Positions 1 through 6,513 of a DNA stretch of 64,000 nucleotides are shown piece after piece (position 1 is the first letter of the stretch; every line of letters starts with the position of its first letter). The stretch spans positions 8,045,001-8,109,000 of the forward strand of contig NZ_JAJOZB010000001.1 of NCBI RefSeq assembly GCF_023701745.1, read 5' to 3'. Below the pieces are notes generated by a model, which did no database searches, was not told where the DNA came from, and worked only from the letters and a program-made list of their open reading frames with translations. This DNA comes from Streptomyces sp. RKAG293. GTDB taxonomy: Bacteria > Actinomycetota > Actinomycetes > Streptomycetales > Streptomycetaceae. The translations under genes and the position numbers were made by a program.

Positions 1-173
1 ATGAGGTAGAGCGGCAGGAAGAAGGCGGCTCCGGTGAACACGGCGACCAGCGGCCGGAGCCAGCTGCCCGAGGTCCCGGCCGCTTCGCTGCGGGGGCGGT
101 GGGCGGGCTGCCGCGGGGGGCGTCGTGCGATGGTGCGTCGCGCGGTGGTGCGTGGCTGTACGGCCTGGTTCAC
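1..173 (-). CDS. Sugar ABC transporter permease, MalG type (3' part outside window)
   Basis: Only the first 57 or so codons are present. The GTG start at 173 overlaps the stop of the upstream permease in the arrangement ATGTGA, so the two are translationally coupled. After about 40 basic and polar residues a first membrane helix begins (LVAVFTGAAFFLPLYL), as in the second inner-membrane subunit (MalG/LacG/AraQ type) of carbohydrate ABC importers. Together with the other permease and the binding lipoprotein it would form a CUT1-type uptake system. No ATPase is seen; in Streptomyces a shared MsiK ATPase usually serves such operons (family knowledge). The identification rests on position and the first helix only, because the EAA loop lies outside the window. 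Confidence 0.8.
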   Translation of the reverse strand, partial: MNQAVQPRTTARRTIARRPPRQPAHRPRSEAAGTSGSWLRPLVAVFTGAAFFLPLYL

Positions 174-1093
174 ATCGACACCTCTCTGCGTTGGAGCAGC
201 CGCAGGACGACGACCGACACTCCGCAGACCAGCAGGAGCATCACCGTGGCCATGGCCGAGGCGTAGCCGATGTGGTTGCCGGTGAACGCGGTCTGCACGA
301 CGTTGAAGGCGATGGTGGTCGTGGTGCCGTTGCCGGGGCCGCCGTTGGTGATGACCTGGACCTGGTCGTAGACCTTGAAGCCGGTGATCAGCAGCATCAC
401 GGTGTTGATGGTGACGGCGGGGGCGAGCATGGGCCAGGTCACGTGGCGGAAGCGGGCGATCCCGTCAGCGCCGTCGATGGAGGCGGCCTCGTGGAGTTCG
501 GTGGGCACGCCCTGCAGGCCGGCGAGGTAGACCACGACGCAGAAGCCGAGCATCTGCCAGGTGATGATCCAGGCCAGGGTGTACAGGGCCAGGCCTGGAT
601 CGGAGAACCAGCCGGGCGGGTGGGCCACCCCGAGACCGCGCAGTGTGGAGTTGAGCAGGCCGTCGTCGGACAGGATGGACTGCCAGATCACGCTGACCAC
701 GACCGAGCTGAGGATGACGGGGGTGAAGAAGACCCCGCGCAGGGCGTTGTAGAGCCAGCCGCGGCGGTCGAGGAGCTGAGCGATCAGCAGGCCCCCGGCG
801 TTGGCCGCGAAGGTGACGATGACGGTGACCAGTGCCGTGTTCCGCAGCGCCCGCAGGAAGTCGTCGTCCTTGGCCAGCTGGACGTAGTTCTGCAGGCCGA
901 CGAATCGGGTGGGCGGGTTGAACGGGTTGTTGTTGGTGAGGCTGTAGTAGACGGTCATCGCTGCCGGCACCAGGACGAACACGGTGTACAGGATGATGCC
1001 GGGTGCGCCGAAGAGAGTGAAGGTGCCGATGCCGCGCAGGACGGCGGCCGGGCGGATTCTGCGGGCACCCGGCGGTTCTGGCTGGGGCTTCAC
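170..1093 (-). CDS. Sugar ABC transporter permease, MalF/UgpA type
   Basis: This 307-residue inner-membrane permease has six predicted helices; the first contains GAPGIILYTVFVLVPAA. The cytoplasmic EAA loop is readable as ELHEAASIDGADGIARF near residues 205-221, which is the contact for the ATPase. The C-terminal part carries the FKVYDQVQVITNGGPGN stretch typical of MalF/UgpA-like subunits. I chose the GTG at 1093, preceded by a GGGGG-rich Shine-Dalgarno, because the longer reading frame upstream is only the shadow of the binding-protein gene. It lies 83 bases downstream of the binding-protein gene and overlaps the next permease, so it is the second gene of the operon. The sugar imported cannot be read from the sequence. 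Confidence 0.92.
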   Translation of the reverse strand: MKPQPEPPGARRIRPAAVLRGIGTFTLFGAPGIILYTVFVLVPAAMTVYYSLTNNNPFNPPTRFVGLQNYVQLAKDDDFLRALRNTALVTVIVTFAANAGGLLIAQLLDRRGWLYNALRGVFFTPVILSSVVVSVIWQSILSDDGLLNSTLRGLGVAHPPGWFSDPGLALYTLAWIITWQMLGFCVVVYLAGLQGVPTELHEAASIDGADGIARFRHVTWPMLAPAVTINTVMLLITGFKVYDQVQVITNGGPGNGTTTTIAFNVVQTAFTGNHIGYASAMATVMLLLVCGVSVVVLRLLQRREVSM

Positions 1094-1176
1094 AGCGACC
1101 CCCTTTCCGATAGTTGTGTCGCGGGCCCGGAACCGCACCGGAGGCGGGATGCGGCTCCGGACCCGCGGTCCGGGGG

Positions 1177-2478
1177 CTACTGCTTGGCCTTGGCCCATTG
1201 CTGGTCCAGGAAGGACGAGAACTGGGCGGCCGTCTTCTTGCCGGTCATCAGGTCCTGCACGCCGATGGCGGCCTTGTCGGCGACCCCCGGCGGCAGGGCG
1301 ATGTCGCCGCCCTCGATCGAGAAGGCGTCGACCACGGCGCCCGCGGCCACGGCCTGCTGGTACAGCGCGTACGTCGCGTTGTAGACGGGCCCCATGTTGG
1401 AGGGCGGGGTGTAGCCCTTGAGCGCGATGATCGAGCCGTCGGCTCGCACCGAGGCGTCGAGGTTCTGCTTGTCCTCCATGAACGCCAGCGCCCACTTCTT
1501 GGCCAGCGCCACATCGGGGGCCTTGGATGAGACGGACAGGCCGCCGCCGGTGTAGGCGGGGAGGACGAGCTTGCCCGAGTCGCTGGGCCAGGCGAAGACT
1601 CCGACGTCGAAGCCCGGCTTCTTGGCGTCGGCGGAGGCCGCGAACCACGAGCCCATGGGGTACATCGCGCCCTTGTGGTCGCGGAACGCCTGTTCGTCGT
1701 CGGCGTAGGAGCGCGACAGACCGACCGGATCGATATAGCCGGCCTGGCTCAGCGCGGCGACCTTCGCCACCGAGTTGGTGAAGACCGGATCGGTGAACTT
1801 GGCCGAGCCGTCCACCCGCTTGCCGAGCCACTTCGGGTTGTCGGCGTAGACGTCGGTGCCCACCGCGGCGATCAGCGGGAACATGTCGGCCCAGGTGTCC
1901 GCCCCGCCTCCGCCCACCACGAACGGGTTGATCCCCTTGGCCTTGAGCGCCTTGGCGTCCGCGAGCAGATCGGCGTAGGTCTTGGGCGGAGCGGTGATGC
2001 CTGCGGCGGCGAAGTCGGCCTTGTTGTAGTAGACCAACGGCTCGGGCTGCGTGTTGTACGGCAGTTGGTAGACCTTGCCGTTGATCGCGTTGGAGTCGGG
2101 GGAGACGAAGTCCTGCAGCTCGCCCGCGGTGAACGGCGCGAACTTGCCGGCCTGGGCGAACCCCTGGGGGTTGACCGCGATCATGATGTCCGGGAGCTGG
2201 CCGGAGGCGTCGAGCTGCTTGGCGTATCCGGTGCGGTCCGTGTTCGGGGACACCACCATCTTGATCGTCACGCCCGGCACCTTGGCCGAGGCCCGGGCGA
2301 TGGCCGCCTTCCAGTAGGCGGCGTTGAGGTTCGGGGTCTCGAAGGTGAGGAAGGTGAGAGTGGCCTTCCCCTTCCCGGAGGCCTGGCCGCCGGAGCTGCT
2401 GCTTCCGCCTGCCGCACAGCCGACAAGGGCTGTCGCCGCAGCCAGTGCGACGGCGCCGCGCACCACAGTTCTTCGCAC
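1177..2478 (-). CDS. ABC transporter sugar-binding lipoprotein
   Basis: This is a 433-residue extracellular solute-binding protein of family 1, the substrate receptor of the adjacent permeases. The N-terminus VRRTVVRGAVALAAATALVGC is a lipoprotein signal with lipobox ALVG-C near residue 20, followed by a low-complexity Gly/Ser linker. Mature-domain landmarks include TYADLLADAKALKAKG and the hinge-side YTGGGLSVSS stretch with a following AKKWALAFMED helix. The GTG at 2478 has a strong GGGAGGAA site eight bases upstream; the longer frame adds a non-signal extension. It is the first gene of a minus-strand operon that diverges from the ROK regulator, which suggests that regulator controls it. Confidence 0.93.
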   Translation of the reverse strand: MRRTVVRGAVALAAATALVGCAAGGSSSSGGQASGKGKATLTFLTFETPNLNAAYWKAAIARASAKVPGVTIKMVVSPNTDRTGYAKQLDASGQLPDIMIAVNPQGFAQAGKFAPFTAGELQDFVSPDSNAINGKVYQLPYNTQPEPLVYYNKADFAAAGITAPPKTYADLLADAKALKAKGINPFVVGGGGADTWADMFPLIAAVGTDVYADNPKWLGKRVDGSAKFTDPVFTNSVAKVAALSQAGYIDPVGLSRSYADDEQAFRDHKGAMYPMGSWFAASADAKKPGFDVGVFAWPSDSGKLVLPAYTGGGLSVSSKAPDVALAKKWALAFMEDKQNLDASVRADGSIIALKGYTPPSNMGPVYNATYALYQQAVAAGAVVDAFSIEGGDIALPPGVADKAAIGVQDLMTGKKTAAQFSSFLDQQWAKAKQ

Positions 2479-2494
2479 AGTGGGTTCCTCCCTG

Positions 2495-2511
2495 GCCTGG
2501 CCGCGCCAGGC
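2495..2511. promoter_or_regulatory. Palindrome in the leader of the sugar ABC operon
   Basis: A perfect inverted repeat, GCCTGGC-N3-GCCAGGC, lies between a possible -10 (TATCTA on the minus strand, near 2522) and the Shine-Dalgarno of the binding-protein gene. Its place suits a repressor operator, for example for the divergent ROK protein, though a weak mRNA hairpin is also possible. The palindrome is seen; its role is inferred. Confidence 0.4.
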
Positions 2512-2696
2512 GGTTCGTTTAGATAGGCAGACTCGCTTCATAATCTGCTGACGGGGGAAGTAACCCATGCGGAACAGGCGGTGTCAACGGCTGCAACACG
2601 GGGAATTTTGGGATATCAGGCCCATTTTCGGCGAGCCGCTTGCTCTTGTTACGCAGCCACTCATAATATTGACCCAGGCTCGGTCGGGGCCGGCGA

Positions 2697-3920
2697 ATGA
2701 CTGGGGCTGCAGCTGTGAAGAACATGCGAGGGGACTCGTCCTACCTGCGCAGGATCAACTCCGTCGCGGTCCTGCGGGCACTGCATGCCGGAAGCTCGTT
2801 CACCATCTCCGCCCTCGCCAAGGCCGCCGGTGTCTCCCGCCCTACCTGCGAGGAAGCCATCAACGAACTGCTCGCCCAGGGCTGGGCCGCCGAGGCGCAC
2901 ATCGATCAGACCGGCCCCCGCCGGCCCGGCCGCCCGGCCCGGCGCGTGCGCTTCCGCGCCGAAGCCGCCTATGTGGCGGGCCTCGACATCGGGGCACACA
3001 AGGTGCTGACGCTCCTCACGGACCTCTCCGGCACCGTCGTCGCCAGCTGCCGGGCGACGGTCCAACCCGACTTCAGCGCCGAGGAGCGCCTTGCGGTGGC
3101 ACGCAAGACCGTCACCGGCGCCCTGGCGGCCGCTCCAGGGGAAGGCCACCCCAGCCTGCTCGCCGTCGTGGTCGGCACTCCGGGGGTGGTCGATGCCGAA
3201 GGGAAGGCGTTCGCCCCCACGGTCATGCCGGAGTGGAACGGCCTGCCCCTCGGCGACCGGGCCCGGCGGTTCTTCGGCACCCTCGCCCGCGACGGAACCA
3301 GGACCTGGACCGGGGTGGAGAACGACATGAACCTGGCCGCGTTGGCCGAGCACTGGTGGGGCGCGGCCCGGGGCGTCGACGACGTGGTCTACCTGCACGC
3401 CGGCTACCGCATGGGCGCAGCCGTACTGATCGGCGGACGACCGCACCGCGGTCGGCACGGGGCCGCGGGCGAGATCGGCACGCTGTCAGTCCTCAACTGG
3501 GTCGACGCCTACCGGCAACTGCTGTCCTACGACCCGCCCAACGGCGGCACGGCGGAACAGGTCGAGCGGATCTTCGCCGCCGCCTCGGGCAAGGACCGGC
3601 GGGCGAGCGCGCTGGTCGAAAACTTCGCCCGGGGCATGGCGGACGGCCTGGCGGCCATGGTCCTCTCCGTCGACCCCGAACTCGTCGTTCTCGGCGGCGG
3701 AATCTCCCAGGCCGGCGCGGCACTCCTCGACCCGGTCCGCGGACACCTGGAGCCGCAGTGCCCCTTCCCCCCGCGGGTGGTCACCTCGACGCTGGGCGAC
3801 GAGGCCGTCGCACTCGGCGCGGTACGCCTGTGCCTGGACCACGTGGAGAAGGAACTGTTCGACGCCGATTCCCACCCGGCAGACGCACCTCGTAGGGAAG
3901 CTGACGTCGCCCCGCTCTGA
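2697..3920 (+). CDS. ROK family transcriptional repressor
   Basis: About 407 residues. The N-terminal winged helix-turn-helix contains SALAKAAGVSRPTCEEAINELL near residues 32-53, followed by a basic wing (GPRRPGRPARRVRF). The rest is the ROK sugar-kinase-like fold: GLDIGAHKVLTLLTDLSG as phosphate-1-like motif, VGTPGVVDAEG, and LGGGISQAG near the C-terminus. The zinc-binding Cys cluster of true ROK kinases is not seen, as usual for NagC/XylR-type regulators. It is transcribed away from the sugar ABC operon, so control of that operon by a sugar ligand is the likely role. ATG at 2697 and ATG at 2724 (giving MRGDSSYLRRIN) are both possible starts; neither has a strong ribosome site. Confidence 0.92.
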   Translation: MTGAAAVKNMRGDSSYLRRINSVAVLRALHAGSSFTISALAKAAGVSRPTCEEAINELLAQGWAAEAHIDQTGPRRPGRPARRVRFRAEAAYVAGLDIGAHKVLTLLTDLSGTVVASCRATVQPDFSAEERLAVARKTVTGALAAAPGEGHPSLLAVVVGTPGVVDAEGKAFAPTVMPEWNGLPLGDRARRFFGTLARDGTRTWTGVENDMNLAALAEHWWGAARGVDDVVYLHAGYRMGAAVLIGGRPHRGRHGAAGEIGTLSVLNWVDAYRQLLSYDPPNGGTAEQVERIFAAASGKDRRASALVENFARGMADGLAAMVLSVDPELVVLGGGISQAGAALLDPVRGHLEPQCPFPPRVVTSTLGDEAVALGAVRLCLDHVEKELFDADSHPADAPRREADVAPL

Positions 3921-4119
3921 AGTCGCCGTCCAGGCGTGCGGACGCGGAACGCCGGCCCGGGGCCCGGTGCCCCTCCCCAACCGGACGGGTCGCCGACATC
4001 CTGGAGCCCGGCCCGAGCCGGCGGCACCATGAGCCGCACTTTCACCGACCCGCCTGAGTACCTGACCGCTTCCCCGCGTGCCGCCGACGACAGGACCGGA
4101 TGGTCCCGATGAAAGGGGA

Positions 4120-4322
4120 GTACCGCAGCTCGGGCCTCCCGCGGTGCAGGTGACCGTGGTGGTGGACGTCACGACGGGGGCGCCGCACGCCGCGGCGGCG
4201 GACGCCGGAGCAGCCAGGGCGACCGTCCCGGCCGTGGCGGCGAGCAGGGCCCCGGCCAGCGGCAACGGACCGGAACGCCGATGACGGCGGGAGCGGGGGC
4301 GGGGAGGAGTGGTTGCCGACAT
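4120..4322 (-). pseudogene. Truncated secreted glycine-rich-type protein (N-terminal remnant)
   Basis: The minus strand from 4322 encodes a convincing signal peptide: a basic start, a hydrophobic core GALLAATAGTVALAA and a PASAAAA cleavage region. Next comes a mature start ACGAPVVTSTTTVTC, which resembles the beginning of actinobacterial secreted glycine-rich beta-sandwich proteins that go on with a Phe-Thr-Val-Pro-Ala-Gly-type strand. Here the similarity stops after about 65 codons, and the frame runs on antisense through the ROK gene as arginine-rich nonsense. An AAGGGA site precedes the ATG. I read it as a decayed or truncated gene; a real protein of unusual sequence is less likely. The rest of the 534-base gap between ROK and beta-glucosidase shows nothing else except the operator listed next. 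Confidence 0.5.
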
Positions 4323-4411
4323 GCGAACGTCGTCCCTTCTGGGGTGGACGCGCCGCCGTGGTCGGGGTCCGGCCGGCCGGACCGGGCTCTACTCGCCGCG
4401 CCGCGATTGCT

Positions 4412-4432
4412 AACATGAGCAAGGCTCATATT
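4412..4432. promoter_or_regulatory. Operator of the GH1 beta-glucosidase, shared with the MFS gene
   Basis: The core is a perfect palindrome, ATGAGC-N3-GCTCAT, inside a 21-base site that matches 17 of 21 positions of the site at 9208-9228 upstream of the MFS gene. It lies just before the ribosome site of the beta-glucosidase, where a bound repressor would block transcription. The shared site points to one regulator for both genes. No obvious cognate regulator (TetR or LacI type) is present in the window. Confidence 0.6.
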
Positions 4433-4454
4433 GAGAAATGGGAGGGGACTGGAC

Positions 4455-5810
4455 ATGGCGAATCGTCTTGACCTGCACGAAGACTTCCGTTGGGGTGTCT
4501 CCACCGCCGCCTATCAGATCGAAGGGGCCGTCGAGGAGGACGGGCGCGGGCTCTCCATCTGGGACGTCTTCGGCGCCCGTCCTGGCGCTGTCAAGAACGG
4601 CGATACCGGACGAATCGCCTGTGACCACTACCACCGCCATGCTGAGGACATCGCGTTGATGCGCGGCCTCGGCCTGGACGGATACCGCTTCTCGATCGCG
4701 TGGCCCCGGGTGCAGCCGACAGGGGCCGGCTCGGTCAACCTGGCCGGGCTCGACTTCTACGACCGGTTGGTGGACGACCTGCTCGCCGCCGGGATCGCTC
4801 CGCTGCCCACTCTCTTCCACTGGGACCTCCCGCAGGCCCTCGAGGAAGCGGGCGGCTGGCTCGCCCGCGACACCGCCTATCGCTTCGCCGAGTACGCGGG
4901 CCTGGTCGCCGACCGCCTCGGCGACCGTGTTCCGGCCTGGATCACGCTCAACGAGCCCTTCATCCATATGGTGTTCGGCTACGCACTGGGCATCCATGCC
5001 CCCGGCCGCACCCTGATGCTCGATGCGCTGCCGGCCGCTCATCACCAGTTGCTCGGACACGGCCTCGCCGCGACGGCGCTGCGCGAGCGGGGCGGGCAGG
5101 TGATGATCGCGAACAATCTCACCCCGGTCCGGCCGGCGAGTGACGGCGACGCCGACACGGCGGCTGCTGCCGCGTACGACGCACTGCACAACCGCCTCTT
5201 CCTCGACCCGCTGCTGCTCGGCCGCTACCCCGACCTCGGCGCATTCGGTGTTGCACCTGACCTCGGGGGCAGCGTCCGGGACGGCGACCTCGAGCTGATC
5301 GCTGCGGCACCCTTGGACGGCCTTGGCGTCAACTACTACAACCCGACCCGGATCGGCGCCCCCACAGGCCCGGAGCTCCCCTTCACCGAAGCTGAGATCG
5401 AAGGGGTTCCTCGCACGGCCTTCGGCTGGCCGGTCGTCCCCGACGGCCTCCGCGAACTCCTGGTCGGCCTGCGCCAGAGGTATGGGACGGCGCTGCCGCC
5501 GATCACGATCACCGAGAACGGCTGCTCGGTCGAGGACGCCCCGGCGCCGGACGGCACCGTCGTCGACCAGCCCCGCATCGACTACCTCGCCGGCCACCTC
5601 GACGCACTCGCCGCCGCCGTCGCGGAGGGAGTGGACGTCCGCGGCTACTTCACCTGGTCCTTGCTTGACAATTATGAATGGGCGGAAGGATTCAGCCAGC
5701 GCTTCGGTCTGGTCCACGTCGACTTCGAGACGCTGCGCCGCACGCCGAAGGCTTCGTACGCCTGGTACCGCGACACGATCGCCGCCCATCGGGCGCACTG
5801 GGCTGGGTAG
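4455..5810 (+). CDS. GH1 beta-glucosidase
   Basis: This 451-residue cytoplasmic glycoside hydrolase of family 1 would hydrolyse aryl- or oligo-beta-glucosides taken up from outside. All landmarks are present: the N-terminal FRWGVSTAAYQIEGAV signature, the acid/base Glu in ITLNEPFIHM (about residue 164), the nucleophile Glu in ITITENGCS (about residue 353) and the aglycone-side WSLLDNYEWAEGF. There is no signal peptide. ATG at 4455 was chosen because GGAGGGG lies seven bases before it; an upstream TTG has no such site. It stands alone as a transcription unit with its own operator. Its natural partner is probably the MFS transporter at 9250, which carries the same operator. Confidence 0.95.
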   Translation: MANRLDLHEDFRWGVSTAAYQIEGAVEEDGRGLSIWDVFGARPGAVKNGDTGRIACDHYHRHAEDIALMRGLGLDGYRFSIAWPRVQPTGAGSVNLAGLDFYDRLVDDLLAAGIAPLPTLFHWDLPQALEEAGGWLARDTAYRFAEYAGLVADRLGDRVPAWITLNEPFIHMVFGYALGIHAPGRTLMLDALPAAHHQLLGHGLAATALRERGGQVMIANNLTPVRPASDGDADTAAAAAYDALHNRLFLDPLLLGRYPDLGAFGVAPDLGGSVRDGDLELIAAAPLDGLGVNYYNPTRIGAPTGPELPFTEAEIEGVPRTAFGWPVVPDGLRELLVGLRQRYGTALPPITITENGCSVEDAPAPDGTVVDQPRIDYLAGHLDALAAAVAEGVDVRGYFTWSLLDNYEWAEGFSQRFGLVHVDFETLRRTPKASYAWYRDTIAAHRAHWAG

Positions 5811-6093
5811 TTGGGCGCTCCGGCGACCACAGCGCTCGTCAGGATCGACCCAGGCCGATGGGCGCGGTGGGAACAGGGTGCCGATGGCTGTGCGGGCAGT
5901 GGGGCGTGGAGACGGGGTGTTCGACCGTTGCCGAGGCCATCGGCAGCGGTTCAGCACGTCTCGTTGCTGTGCTGTACCGGTGGTTGGGCGGTCGGCTGAG
6001 GTGTTGCCGCGGGCCGGTATTCCTGAAGTTTCGGGTTATCAACCGGTCTCGGGTGGAACGCTGGGATGCACGTCTCAGGGTGAGGGGGTCCGG

Positions 6094-6513
6094 ATGTTGC
6101 GTTCGGTGCGGTGGGTGTCAGCGGTGGCTGCTGTGGTGGTTGCCTTCGGGTTGTGCCTGTGGCTGGGCCGGACGGTTTCGTTCGGGTGGATGCCGGCGGG
6201 GGAGGCCGATCGGTGGGTGGTGGCGACGGCCTTCGCCACGGTGGGGGCCGGTGCGGTCGGGGTGGCTACCAGCTGGTGGGCAGGACGGGAGGAGCCGTCG
6301 GCGCCGGAGTCGCCGGGCAGGCGGGTCGCGCAGCGGGCGAGAGTGTCCGATCGCGCACGAGCCGCCCAGGTCGGCGGCAACCAGAACGCGCCCATCGGTA
6401 CTACCAGCGGCAACACCACTCCCGACCACATCGAGCAGGACGCTGAGGCGTCCGGCGATGCACAGGTCACGCAGGTCGCCGGGGACCAGAACACGATGGG
6501 GCAGGGGAGTTGA
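6094..6513 (+). CDS. Small two-helix membrane protein with C-terminal RHIM-like motifs (putative effector)
   Basis: The product is 139 residues. Two hydrophobic helices occupy about residues 5-25 and 41-61, followed by a polar, arginine-rich linker and a C-terminal tail. The tail has two related motifs, AQVGGNQNAPIG (91-102) and TQVAGDQNTMGQ (126-137). They match the pattern Gln-Val-x-Gly-x-x-Asn of RHIM-like amyloid motifs (the type called BASS in bacteria). The next gene has the same motif, TQVAGDQNVYL, near its N-terminus and overlaps this gene by four bases. In known amyloid-signalling pairs the NLR partner templates the effector, whose membrane part then acts; that role is inferred here. 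ATG at 6094 follows a GGTGAGGGGG site. Confidence 0.7.
   Translation: MLRSVRWVSAVAAVVVAFGLCLWLGRTVSFGWMPAGEADRWVVATAFATVGAGAVGVATSWWAGREEPSAPESPGRRVAQRARVSDRARAAQVGGNQNAPIGTTSGNTTPDHIEQDAEASGDAQVTQVAGDQNTMGQGS

Noticed and set aside
125..1384. Plus-strand frame of 419 codons at the left edge
   Set aside because: Shadow of the permease genes, low-complexity His/Gly/Asp/Val composition.
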